The notes under the pieces were generated by a model, which did not search any database, was not told the DNA's origin, and was given only the letters and a program-made list of their open reading frames with translations. From contig CACLQQ010000028.1 in NCBI GenBank assembly GCA_902609095.1, positions 1 through 34,112 on the forward strand: DNA of 34,112 bases, read 5' to 3'. This DNA is from an uncultured Bacteroidota bacterium (GTDB lineage Bacteria; Bacteroidota; Bacteroidia; Chitinophagales; Saprospiraceae). This document shows positions 1-7,575 of this stretch, piece by piece. A program made the translations under genes and the position numbers. Position 1 is the stretch's first letter; each line of letters begins with the position of its first letter.

Positions 1-74
1 TAGCAGCCAGCATATTTATTACAAATAATCTAATAAATAAGATATAATTATCGATTATATTTACTAATAGAAGA

Positions 75-103
75 TTTCATTTGATTTATTTTATCAAATG
101 AAA
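75..103 (-). terminator. Hairpin downstream of the TPR-like gene
   Basis: A perfect 11-bp inverted repeat (TTTCATTTGAT, 7-nt loop, ATCAAATGAAA) lies about 30 nt beyond the stop codon of the minus-strand gene at 136-753. It probably marks or stabilises the 3' end of that transcript. On the minus strand it is not followed by a clean run of T, so intrinsic termination is uncertain. The remaining bases 1-74 are AT-rich and show no gene. Confidence 0.35.
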
Positions 104-135
104 GAAGATGAGCTTCTGTATTGATAAATTTCTAA

Positions 136-753
136 CTATCGAGACTTTGGTCTTCTCCTTTTACTCTTACCCCCTTGCGACATCATGGACATACCTTCCT
201 TACCCATACCTCGAGCAGCCTTGATTTGACCACTTTGATTCACCGCTTTCTCGACTTGGAGAAGTTGGGCCTTGATAGCTTCCTGTGTAATTTTTAGCTT
301 TTTTGCTTCACGCATGTAATTCTTGGCAGCTCTCCATTTTCCTTTAGACCCATTGATATTGGCCAATTGTAATAGCAGCATACCCTTTTCATTATCAGAT
401 GGAAGATCCATAGCCAAAGCCTTATCGAACAATTCTTCTGCCCCCTTCATATCCTTACGATGCATTGCAATACTTCCTTTCATTATATAGTAGAAGGCAC
501 GCTGGGTGACATATAACCAATCCGGTTTCCAAGTAAGATTCAATTTCTCGTCCGCTTCATCAAATTCTTCATTCTGAATGTGCTTAGCAGCAGAGTTCAC
601 ACTTCCAAAAAATATATATACCGCTAATAGAATTATACCTACTAACAAAAATGGAAATGCCCACCAAAAGCCAAAAAAGATAGCGGAAAGAATACCACCT
701 ATCAGAAACAGTACTGTTAAGGCGATAAGGACATAAATATTCAGATTAATCAT
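136..753 (-). CDS. Membrane protein with TPR-like cytoplasmic part
   Basis: A 205-aa protein of unknown function. Residues about 5-50 form two closely spaced hydrophobic segments (a helical hairpin anchor). The rest, about 55-170, is helical and has TPR-like character: alternating A, L, Y and W positions, with a segment like a classic TPR helix pair around AEELFDKALAMD. The C-terminus ends in a very basic tail (KSKRRRPKSR), possibly for nucleic acid, ribosome or membrane contact. The start is supported by an AGGAG sequence about 6 nt upstream of the ATG, unusual in Bacteroidota, where Shine-Dalgarno motifs are rare. It is separated from the upstream methyltransferase gene by only 37 nt but appears to have its own promoter. 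I recognise no specific family; the TPR-like assignment is moderate. Confidence 0.8.
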   Translation of the reverse strand: MINLNIYVLIALTVLFLIGGILSAIFFGFWWAFPFLLVGIILLAVYIFFGSVNSAAKHIQNEEFDEADEKLNLTWKPDWLYVTQRAFYYIMKGSIAMHRKDMKGAEELFDKALAMDLPSDNEKGMLLLQLANINGSKGKWRAAKNYMREAKKLKITQEAIKAQLLQVEKAVNQSGQIKAARGMGKEGMSMMSQGGKSKRRRPKSR

Positions 754-772
754 AGTTCTCCTCTTTGTGTGG

Positions 773-803
773 CAAAAGTAGTATATGCAGCTACCTAAAC
801 CAA
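773..803 (-). promoter_or_regulatory. Putative Bacteroidota-type promoter
   Basis: On the minus strand TACTTTTG (773-780) matches the -7 consensus TAnnTTTG, and a TTG (801-803) lies 20 nt upstream, inside the last codons of the preceding gene. The ATG of the TPR-like gene follows 19 nt after the -7 box. This suggests the gene can be transcribed separately from the methyltransferase gene. Inferred from consensus only. Confidence 0.4.
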
Positions 804-1471
804 CGACTATTACTGATTAGCATATAATTTTTGTGAGCATAAACCATTTCCGAACTTTCGAACACCCGATTATACACCCCGTCATAGAACTCTTTGGAGC
901 TCGATTTGTCAGACTTTGTATACGCTAATGTATTATATATGGTTACACCTCTTTTCGACTCCATTGACTTCAACGCACTAATAAATCGCTTGGATCTAAA
1001 TTTCTGAGGTGTGTTATCACCAACAAATAGATCAACGCATATCAGATCATATTGCTCAGCACAATTCAGTACATAGCTGTAAGCATCGCCAATTATGGTA
1101 TCAATCGAAGAGACAATCTTCGGATAGGCATAATCCGATGCTAATTGACTAACGACCTCATCAATTTCTACGGCAGTTATATTATATGCTCCAGGATTAA
1201 TCTGATCTAATATGATCGGAATGCTACCCAAACCTAAACCAAGAATTAGCACATCCTTAATATTACCCTGCGATAAATTCATGGTCTTTACAATAACCTT
1301 ATAGAAGTTATCATATAGATCTTCATGAGAGTAGATCGCCTTATCAGTTACCAATTGATACCTTCCTCTAGATAATAAAACATGTAACTCTGGATTATAG
1401 TCAGATGTACAACTCTCTATATGGACATCCCATAGATAACTGCGTGCTTTATCAAAACAACTGGGCTGCAT
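791..1471 (-). CDS. Spermidine-synthase-like methyltransferase-fold protein
   Basis: A 226-aa protein with a Rossmann-type SAM-binding core of the spermidine synthase superfamily. The glycine-rich loop GLGLGS is at about residues 78-83, an acidic residue ends strand 2 (VEID, 101-104), GDAY at 128-131 corresponds to the adenine-contact loop, and YDLICVDLF (141-149) is the post-motif strand. It is shorter than true spermidine synthases (about 280 aa) and lacks an obvious N-terminal beta domain, so polyamine synthesis is not established; a methyltransferase-like or orphan role is equally possible. Its ATG overlaps the stop of the upstream GlmU-like gene by one base (TAATG), a typical sign of translational coupling, so the two are probably one operon. 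Confidence 0.8.
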   Translation of the reverse strand: MQPSCFDKARSYLWDVHIESCTSDYNPELHVLLSRGRYQLVTDKAIYSHEDLYDNFYKVIVKTMNLSQGNIKDVLILGLGLGSIPIILDQINPGAYNITAVEIDEVVSQLASDYAYPKIVSSIDTIIGDAYSYVLNCAEQYDLICVDLFVGDNTPQKFRSKRFISALKSMESKRGVTIYNTLAYTKSDKSSSKEFYDGVYNRVFESSEMVYAHKNYMLISNSRWFR

Positions 1472-2640
1472 TACTTACAATATCGATTATAGAGAAAACT
1501 AATAATGGCCTCATCTTCATCTAAAAACTCATATTGTCGTCTTTCATGAACAATACGAGCTATATTTATTGCCTTAGTTAATTCGAATTGACCATCCTCA
1601 CCCCATTGAAAAGGCTTAATATAAGTTGATGGTGAAGTACCAAATATGTTAGCGAAATAAGAAGCAACAGTGCCAGTATTAAATTGAGTATTGATTGCAC
1701 AGCGACAATGATCTCCCATTATCAATCCCATAAAGTGTTCAGAAGTTTTGCGCTTTTGCCCTGCACAAATGTTATAAAGATTCACCTTTCCATAGGTATT
1801 CTTCATGTTAGAATTGTTGCTATCAGCTCCAAAATTGCACCACTCCCCTATTACACTATCACCTAAGTACCCTTCGTGACCTTTATTGCTATTGGCATAC
1901 ATCACAACTCGCTTTATTTCTCCCCCAACTTTACAATTAGGGCCAATGCTTGTTTTACCGTATAACTTAGCTCCCATCTTAATAACAGAATTATCTCCTA
2001 TACTTATTGGACCACGTAACATAGCACCTTCCATAATGATTACATTGTTCCCTATATGGATCGGGCCATCACTTGTATTCATACTATAGGCATATACCTT
2101 TGGATTAAAACCTATTTTTATCTTTTCTTTTGGACCTATGATGATAGTATTTGACAAATCAACATGATCATCTCGACTGTGCATCTTGTTCACATCCCTT
2201 GCGATCCATATATCATTTAATCTGAGTATATCTTCGGGCCACTCAACAACTTCAATTTGATCTATCTCTATGACATTTAGAGATTCAATCATATCCTCAA
2301 TTGTACAATCGGATCCATAGGTTTTAGTTTTAAATGCGACTATCGTTTCACCACACTTCAATACATCTTTTAAGGAAAGACTATGGATACGCTCAAGTAG
2401 TTTTACAGTAGGAAGTACTGCACCATTAATCATAAGAGTATGTGCTACTATAGGCTTTGGATACTTCTGAGCTAAGTAGTCAGCACTATGATAGTATACT
2501 TTCTTTCCAGATTCACTGCTCCATTTCTGAGCTATGGTAGTAATCCCAATCCTTAAACCAGATATAGGTCGAGTCAAAGTAAGAGGGAATAATTGCCCCC
2601 ACTCTCGGTGATCAAATAAGACTAAATCCAATTGCGGCAT
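1471..2640 (-). CDS. GlmU-like sugar nucleotidyltransferase (Bacteroidota alternative type)
   Basis: A 389-aa protein resembling the Bacteroidota alternative GlmU family (TIGR03991 type), thought to supply UDP-GlcNAc for peptidoglycan and LPS. The N-terminal ~170 residues are nucleotidyltransferase-like (LVLFDHREWGQLFPLTLTRP near the start); the C-terminal half is a left-handed beta helix made of hexapeptide repeats (IGNNVIIMEGAMLRGPISIG and following), ending in the family-like segment around HCRCAINTQFNTGT. The frame is open upstream to 2787, but those codons overlap rpmE2 and its terminator, so I start at the ATG at 2640, where family-like sequence begins. That ATG lies only 3 nt beyond the terminator T-run of rpmE2, leaving little room for a leader. 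It overlaps the downstream methyltransferase-like gene by one base. Confidence 0.85.
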   Translation of the reverse strand: MPQLDLVLFDHREWGQLFPLTLTRPISGLRIGITTIAQKWSSESGKKVYYHSADYLAQKYPKPIVAHTLMINGAVLPTVKLLERIHSLSLKDVLKCGETIVAFKTKTYGSDCTIEDMIESLNVIEIDQIEVVEWPEDILRLNDIWIARDVNKMHSRDDHVDLSNTIIIGPKEKIKIGFNPKVYAYSMNTSDGPIHIGNNVIIMEGAMLRGPISIGDNSVIKMGAKLYGKTSIGPNCKVGGEIKRVVMYANSNKGHEGYLGDSVIGEWCNFGADSNNSNMKNTYGKVNLYNICAGQKRKTSEHFMGLIMGDHCRCAINTQFNTGTVASYFANIFGTSPSTYIKPFQWGEDGQFELTKAINIARIVHERRQYEFLDEDEAIISFLYNRYCK

Positions 2641-2643
2641 GAT

Positions 2644-2674
2644 AAAAAAAGCCCACCAAAGGTGAGGTTTTTTT
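2644..2674 (-). terminator. Intrinsic terminator of rpmE2
   Basis: Read on the minus strand: seven A, a stem (CCTCACC / GGTGGGC with a TTT loop and one G-T wobble), then seven T. It starts 19 nt after the rpmE2 stop codon. The A-tract and T-tract extend the stem. It ends 3 nt before the ATG of the GlmU-like gene. Confidence 0.75.
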
Positions 2675-2692
2675 CTATTTTCTTTGAAAGGA

Positions 2693-2980
2693 CTACTCCG
2701 CCGGAGCTTCTTCCCGAACTTTCTTTCTGTTTCCGAATTTAGCGAACTTCTTATTGAATTTATCAATTCTACCAGCTGTGTCAACAAATTTCATCTTACC
2801 GGTAAAGAAAGGATGAGATTGATTAGATATCTCCAACTTTACAAGTGGATACTCATTGCCATCTTCCCATACAATCGTATCTCGAGTGTTAGCACAAGAC
2901 CTTGATAACCAAGCCTTGTCACAAGAGAAGTCTTTGAAAACAACAAGTTTATATTCTGGTGGATGTGCTTCTTTTTTCAT
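2693..2980 (-). CDS. rpmE2: 50S ribosomal protein bL31 type B
   Basis: A 95-aa ribosomal protein bL31, a component of the 50S subunit and inter-subunit bridge. The family motifs are plain: [12 protein letters not shown] near the N-terminus, [19 protein letters not shown] in the middle and [14 protein letters not shown] towards the end. The zinc-ribbon CxxC pairs of the type A form are absent, which makes this the zinc-independent type B, usual in Bacteroidota. The C-terminal acidic tail (REEAPAE) extends slightly beyond the core. Single-gene unit: nothing intact lies directly upstream and a strong terminator follows. Confidence 0.95.
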   Translation of the reverse strand: MKKEAHPPEYKLVVFKDFSCDKAWLSRSCANTRDTIVWEDGNEYPLVKLEISNQSHPFFTGKMKFVDTAGRIDKFNKKFAKFGNRKKVREEAPAE

Positions 2981-3014
2981 CGCAATTCTTTTGAACAGAC
3001 AAAAGTATATCTTT

Positions 3015-3313
3015 TTAATGTTTTAAAAAAGGATCAATAGCACTTAAATTATACTTAGTCTCCAATCGAATGGAAAAGCCAATCTAATAGCGAGGATTGA
3101 ATTAAAAAATCAAACTCTCGGCAAGCCCAGCGACATACCTTGCCAGACTCTTCTCTTGAAGATCTATTACCACCACATGTCCCTGTGGATTTAGTACAAA
3201 TCACCCGCCACTATTGATTGTTGATATTTTTCTATAGTTTTCGCCCACTGACAATTCTTACAACCTTCGTACATATGATAAATTTGTATTTGCGCTCTTT
3301 TAAAATAATCGCA
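3015..3313 (-). pseudogene. Possible remnant of a decayed gene downstream of yraN
   Basis: Protein-like fragments can be read on the minus strand, but only by changing frame. The stretch from CDYFKRAQIQIYHMYEGC to SIVAGDLY is open, hits a stop near 3191, and a second frame continues with LNPQGHVVVIDLQEKSL and LARYVAGLAESLIF, followed by stops and a tail ending at 3015. Adding one C at the TAC-TAA junction would join the first two pieces. More hydrophobic fragments can be read at 3314-3520, with stops in every frame. I do not recognise the family. AT-rich noncoding DNA can give plausible fragments by chance, so this is a weak call. No intact gene or RNA is seen in 2981-3551. Confidence 0.3.
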
Positions 3314-3551
3314 CCTTAACTATCTTCCCAAACTTAGTTATATTCCCAGTCAAGCAGGCGAAATACCGTTTTGGTAATCATATCAATAGATGACTGCGCT
3401 GATCCAGCTAATAGGAGACTTAATAAAAAATGAGAACTCTACAGGATTTTGCCGCTTGCCTTAAAATGTTGATACTAAAAAAGTAGTCCTATGTACATTC
3501 GATTTCAAACAAATCGAGCATCTATGAGGCAGTTACAGTGCTAAATCCTTC

Positions 3552-3914
3552 TTAGATACCAGGGAAGAAAGCATCTTGATAATGCTTTAAATTGACGGTA
3601 TCTATGTGCAGGACAATCGAAATAATGTCAAATCTAAACTCCCATTCATAGTTATTCTTATCCATATATGCCGCAGCCACGTGACATATAATACGTTCCT
3701 TCTTAGCATCTATAGATTCTTCTGGTTCTCCTTAATAAGTATATGATTTTGTCTTCACTTCTAAAAAAACTAATAAATCCTTAATCTCCGCATTAATATC
3801 TATCTCCGCTTTACTAAATCTCCAATTCCTTTCTTTGATTATAGATCCTTCGTTCATCAAATAGGCTGCAGCCATTTGTTCCCCTCTTTGCCCGATTTGC
3901 TGCTGTAGTATCAT
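3552..3914 (-). pseudogene. yraN: yraN (UPF0102) interrupted by an in-frame stop
   Basis: A YraN/UPF0102-family gene, a small PD-(D/E)XK-fold protein of about 120 aa. The first part carries the family signature: GQRGEQMAAAYL, then NWRFSKAEIDI and VFLEVKTKS, which correspond to the nuclease-like E-ID and ExK residues. A TAA at 3732-3734 stops it after KTKSYTY. In the same frame, the family C-terminus continues: GEPEESIDAKKERI, then WEFRFDIISIVL and DAFFPGI before a second stop at 3552. So a single nonsense codon has split an otherwise complete gene. An upstream ATG at 3950 is possible, but the ATG at 3914 fits the usual N-terminus better. The truncated ~60-aa product retains the putative active-site residues but lacks the last part of the fold. 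Confidence 0.85.
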
Positions 3915-4053
3915 TTTATACAAATAAGCTTTCCAAATGCAAAGTTTCAATCAATAAATTAAACTCTTAGTATAGTTTTTTAATTTATATTTATGCCAAT
4001 CAGCCATTATGGTTGATTTAATTGATATACTATAAGTAGACAATAAGAATAAA

Positions 4054-5835
4054 ATGGAAACCATAACTAAGCTTCAGAAAGGTTCACACTTCTTAATCGA
4101 AGGATTCACGAGTGACATATTTTCTCCAGAGAATCTCACAGAAGAACAAAAGATTATCAAATCTACCGTAGAAGAATTCGTCAAGAGTGACTACGAGCCT
4201 GTAGCGGACCGTATGGAAAATGGAGATTTCGAACTCAATAGGATGCTCCTTAAAAAATTAGGAGATCTCGGAATATTAGGAGCTCATATGCCAGAGGCTT
4301 ACGGAGGTATGCAGATGGATCCCAACACTAATGCGGTAATTCTCGAGTCTATAGGTCCAACTGGTGCATTTTCGACAACCATAGGTGCACATACAGGAAT
4401 TGGTATGTTGCCAATCCTATACTTCGGAACAGAGGAGCAGAAGCAAAAATATCTTCCAGAGTTAATCTCAGGAGATAAGGTCGCCTCTTACTGTCTAACT
4501 GAGCCAAGTTCAGGGTCGGACGCTTTAGCAGCAAAGACTAAAGCAAACTTGTCAGAAGATGGCAAACACTATATCATCAACGGACAGAAAATGTGGATTA
4601 CAAATGCTGGATTTGCAGATATATTCATAGTTTTTGCCAAAATAGATGGGAAAGACTTCACAGGTTTCATTCTTGAAAAAGGAATGCCAGGGCTTACTCT
4701 TGGTGCCGAAGAAAAGAAATTAGGAATTAAAGGATCATCAACAAGACAGGTCTTCTTTGAGAACGTTAAAGTCCCAGTAGAAAATCTGTTAGGAGAGCAA
4801 GGGAAAGGTCATCATATCGCATTTAATGTCCTAAATGCCGGTAGATATAAAATAGGGCCTTTTGCCTTGGGAGGATCTAAGGGCTTAACAGATTTATCTG
4901 TTAAATATGCCAATGAAAGAGTTCAGTTTGGAAGGGCTATATCCACTTTTGGCGCGATCAAGTCTAAGTTAGCAGAACAGGCGGTACGTACATATGCTGC
5001 TGAGGCTGCCGTATATAGAACAACAGGCTTAATCAATGATTATGCTAAGGAACTTATGGAACAAGGTAAGACTTATGCCGAAGCAGAACTGATTGCAGCC
5101 GAGGAATATGCCTTAGAAAGTTCAATACTGAAAGTAGCACTTTCTGATAATGTGAACGTCGTAGCTGATGAATGTGTACAAATTCACGGAGGTATGGGAT
5201 ACAGTGAAGAAGGAAGAGCTGCCAGAGGCTACAGAGATGCACGAATTGCCATGATATATGAAGGCACCAATGAAATCAATAGAATGTTGATGCTCAATAT
5301 CATATTCAAAAATGCCATGAAAGGAGCTTTGGATTTTGCTACACCTGCTATGGCGGTACAACAAGAGCTATTAACCGGACATACTAATCCTTTAGAAGAA
5401 TTATCCGATGAAGCCACGGCTGTAATAGGTTTTAGGAAAACCACATTAATGCTTGTGGGTTCAGTTGGACAACTCGCCATGAAAGGAAAAATTAATCTAA
5501 AAGAAGAACAAGAGATCTTGATGAATCTTGCTGATATTCTTATTGAATTATTTATTTCCGAATCTCAATTGTTGAGATATCAGCAAAATAAATCTTCAGG
5601 CAAAGGCGCAGATCTGCAATTACAAAAAGCGCTTATGCAGGTACAATTCCAATCTGCTAAGAATAATATCTTGAAGTATGCTGCTGAAGCGGTTGGATCA
5701 TTTGTGTTGGCAGGAAAGCAACAAGCCTACATGGAAGCCATTACTAAGTTCTGTAGCTATCCTTTGAAGAATGTAAAAGAGTTGAAGAGAAATATTGCTG
5801 ATCATCTTATAGAGCAAAATGGTTATGCCCTCTAA
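4054..5835 (+). CDS. Acyl-CoA dehydrogenase with C-terminal extension
   Basis: A 593-aa FAD-dependent acyl-CoA dehydrogenase, catalysing the first step of fatty-acid beta-oxidation (alpha,beta-desaturation of acyl-CoA). The two family signatures are present: CLTEPSSGSDA at 147-157 with KMWITNAG at 179-186, and QIHGGMGYSEEG at 376-387. The catalytic base is Glu403 in IYEGTNEINR. At nearly 600 residues it is longer than the ~380-aa short/medium-chain enzymes; the helical extension after residue ~430 matches the long form seen in Bacillus FadE-like and Bacteroidota enzymes. It stands alone: no electron-transfer flavoprotein or thiolase gene is adjacent in the window. Substrate chain length cannot be told from the sequence, though long-chain acyl-CoA is likely for this form. 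Confidence 0.93.
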   Translation: METITKLQKGSHFLIEGFTSDIFSPENLTEEQKIIKSTVEEFVKSDYEPVADRMENGDFELNRMLLKKLGDLGILGAHMPEAYGGMQMDPNTNAVILESIGPTGAFSTTIGAHTGIGMLPILYFGTEEQKQKYLPELISGDKVASYCLTEPSSGSDALAAKTKANLSEDGKHYIINGQKMWITNAGFADIFIVFAKIDGKDFTGFILEKGMPGLTLGAEEKKLGIKGSSTRQVFFENVKVPVENLLGEQGKGHHIAFNVLNAGRYKIGPFALGGSKGLTDLSVKYANERVQFGRAISTFGAIKSKLAEQAVRTYAAEAAVYRTTGLINDYAKELMEQGKTYAEAELIAAEEYALESSILKVALSDNVNVVADECVQIHGGMGYSEEGRAARGYRDARIAMIYEGTNEINRMLMLNIIFKNAMKGALDFATPAMAVQQELLTGHTNPLEELSDEATAVIGFRKTTLMLVGSVGQLAMKGKINLKEEQEILMNLADILIELFISESQLLRYQQNKSSGKGADLQLQKALMQVQFQSAKNNILKYAAEAVGSFVLAGKQQAYMEAITKFCSYPLKNVKELKRNIADHLIEQNGYAL

Positions 5836-5845
5836 TTAGTATGAA

Positions 5846-5919
5846 ACCTCTGAGAACGCAGATATAGTTCAGAACAAATATAGTTTTTTCATATAGTACG
5901 GTTAACCGCTCTCAGAGGT
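5846..5919. repeat. 10-bp inverted repeat enclosing three ATATAGT repeats
   Basis: ACCTCTGAGA (5846-5855) is perfectly complementary to TCTCAGAGGT (5910-5919), with two more pairs inside after one mismatch. The enclosed 54 nt holds three direct copies of ATATAGT (from 5862, 5878 and 5891). It begins 11 nt after the acyl-CoA dehydrogenase stop. It could be a 3' UTR structure, a protein-binding array or a tiny mobile-element remnant; there is no T-run making it a standard terminator. The rest of 5920-6093 shows nothing recognisable. Confidence 0.5.
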
Positions 5920-6093
5920 ATTTAAAGATTTTCGGTTCCAAGAAATGTATTATTCCTTCTACCTAATTCATTACGATTGAAACATACAGTTCGCTGCCAT
6001 GCATATTGACTTAGCTCAACTTATAGGATGCTTAGCCATTATTTGACCGTACTATTAGCAGGTAGCCAGTTTATAATTCTATAGTTTTATCCT

Positions 6094-6729
6094 ATGAGTG
6101 ATAAGATTAAGAATATCATATTTGATTTTGGCGGTATACTAATCAACTTGGATTATAATCTGAGCTTTGATCAACTTAAGAATCAGCTCAATATTACAGG
6201 TCCCATACCAGATGATCTACAAGTAATCTTGGATGAGTATGAAATGGGTTATTTCAGCGAATCAAGCTTTTTACATCGACTGCAACGACTGACTCCCGCG
6301 ACCCCAACTGAAAGACAATTGGTAGATGCATGGAATGCAATGTTATTGGATCTACCAAAGAACAGAATGGAATTTGTGAAAGAGCTTAGATCAACATATA
6401 ATATTTATCTGCTGAGTAATACCAATCACACACATCTTACCTATGTGAGACAGCACATTTTTTCAACCATAGGGATAGACCAGTTCGAAAAGGATCATTT
6501 TATCAAAGCATACTATTCGCACGAGATAAAGTTCAGAAAACCAAACCATGACATATATGAATATGTCTTACGAGATAGCCAACTAAATCCTTCAGAAAGC
6601 TTGTTCATTGATGACAATGCAAATAATGTACGTGGCGCTCAAGAAGTAGGTATCATTGCCATCCAACACAACCCTCAAGAAGAAATCATTGAGAAATTAG
6701 AAGATTATCTAAACTTGGCTAATCAATAA
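6094..6729 (+). CDS. HAD-superfamily hydrolase, YihX-like
   Basis: A 211-aa haloacid-dehalogenase-type phosphatase of the IA/YihX group. Motif I is IIFDFGGILINLD with the nucleophile Asp11; the usual second Asp is Gly13, as in the YihX branch (DLGNV-type), so this is not a defect. Motif II is LLSNTNH with Ser108, motif III Lys149 in FRKPNHDIYEYVL, and motif IV FIDDNANNVRGA with Asp173/Asp174. A helical cap fits residues ~20-90. YihX-like enzymes dephosphorylate sugar phosphates such as glucose-1-phosphate, but the substrate here cannot be assigned. Its 3' end overlaps the convergent SGNH hydrolase gene by 11 bp. Confidence 0.88.
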   Translation: MSDKIKNIIFDFGGILINLDYNLSFDQLKNQLNITGPIPDDLQVILDEYEMGYFSESSFLHRLQRLTPATPTERQLVDAWNAMLLDLPKNRMEFVKELRSTYNIYLLSNTNHTHLTYVRQHIFSTIGIDQFEKDHFIKAYYSHEIKFRKPNHDIYEYVLRDSQLNPSESLFIDDNANNVRGAQEVGIIAIQHNPQEEIIEKLEDYLNLANQ

Positions 6730-7438
6730 ACATATTACGCACATCTGGATATACCGTATCAACCCAATGTTTATACATGACACCTGAAGGGTGAAGTGTG
6801 TCGTCTGCAACAAGAGACTCATCACTAAGCGCTAATCGCGAATGTTCCGTAATACCATAAAACCTTACTCCCAATTTAGTACATATTCCCTCTGTAAGCC
6901 TATTGTATTCATCAAGCTCGTTAGCAATTTTTTGGGGAGCTTTAGTCTGACCAAATGGAGTTACACCATAATCAGGGATTGATAGTACAATCACTCTATC
7001 CCGTCGCCCTCTGGCATAAATAATTGCTTCACCTAACAAACTCTCGAACTCTGACTCAAATTGATCAAGTGGGTAGCCTCGATACTGATTATTCACACCT
7101 ATTAATAAAGAGACCATATCAAACTCTGTCTCCAGATCTTCTTCACCCAAGGCCTCTTGTAATTCATCAGTTGTCCATCCTGTAGTTGCTATTATCTGAG
7201 GATCTGCGATATCTACTCCATCAGACCTCAATCTCTCAGTGAGCTGAACTGGCCAGCGTTCATCAACAGTAACACTCTCTCCAATGGTATATGAATCACC
7301 TAAAGCTAAATATCTTAATTGCTCATCGTCCTTACTTTCGAAACAAGAAAATATGTGTAAAAGGGTGAATAAAAAACTTAACAACATACTACAATTTCTT
7401 AATGTCCTCAAAATAATGAATTGTTCGGTGCACCTCAT
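6719..7438 (-). CDS. SGNH/GDSL-family hydrolase, probable lipoprotein
   Basis: A 239-aa esterase/lipase-type enzyme of the SGNH fold. Block I GDSYTIGE holds the nucleophile Ser49, block II has Gly87 (ATTGWTT), block III GVNN has Asn116, and block V DDTLHPSG gives Asp213 and His216, so the catalytic set is complete. The N-terminus has a basic stretch (RTLRN), a hydrophobic core and HIFSC ending at Cys32, an imperfect lipobox, so it is probably exported and perhaps lipid-anchored in the periplasm. An ATG at 7387 would shorten the leader to 15 residues and lose the basic part, so I keep 7438. Such enzymes act on acyl or acetyl esters; the substrate is unknown. It diverges from the PDZ gene. Confidence 0.85.
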   Translation of the reverse strand: MRCTEQFIILRTLRNCSMLLSFLFTLLHIFSCFESKDDEQLRYLALGDSYTIGESVTVDERWPVQLTERLRSDGVDIADPQIIATTGWTTDELQEALGEEDLETEFDMVSLLIGVNNQYRGYPLDQFESEFESLLGEAIIYARGRRDRVIVLSIPDYGVTPFGQTKAPQKIANELDEYNRLTEGICTKLGVRFYGITEHSRLALSDESLVADDTLHPSGVMYKHWVDTVYPDVRNMFID

Positions 7439-7534
7439 TTACAAAGAGCTTGATATCACCAGATTTGGGAATATTTAAAAAACGTTTAACCATCCCTTAA
7501 CTGATACTTATATGCAATAAATGTCTTACCAAAC

Positions 7535-7542
7535 TAATTTTG
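7535..7542 (+). promoter_or_regulatory. Putative -7 box of the PDZ gene
   Basis: TAATTTTG matches the Bacteroidota -7 consensus TAnnTTTG, 33 nt before the chosen ATG at 7576. No clear TTTG is found at the expected upstream distance. If used, it lies downstream of the in-frame start-like codon at 7540 and supports translation from 7576. Confidence 0.35.
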
Positions 7543-7575
7543 TTGATAATTATATTAACTAAAAGCATTCACGTT

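Noticed and set aside
2641-2787. Longer GlmU-like protein starting at 2787
   Set aside because: The extra 49 residues are the opposite-phase reading of the rpmE2 terminator and 3' end and do not resemble the family.
3732-3734. UAA recoded as an amino acid in yraN
   Set aside because: TAA ends many intact genes in the window (for example purD, sprA neighbours and htpG), so a reassigned stop is not supported.
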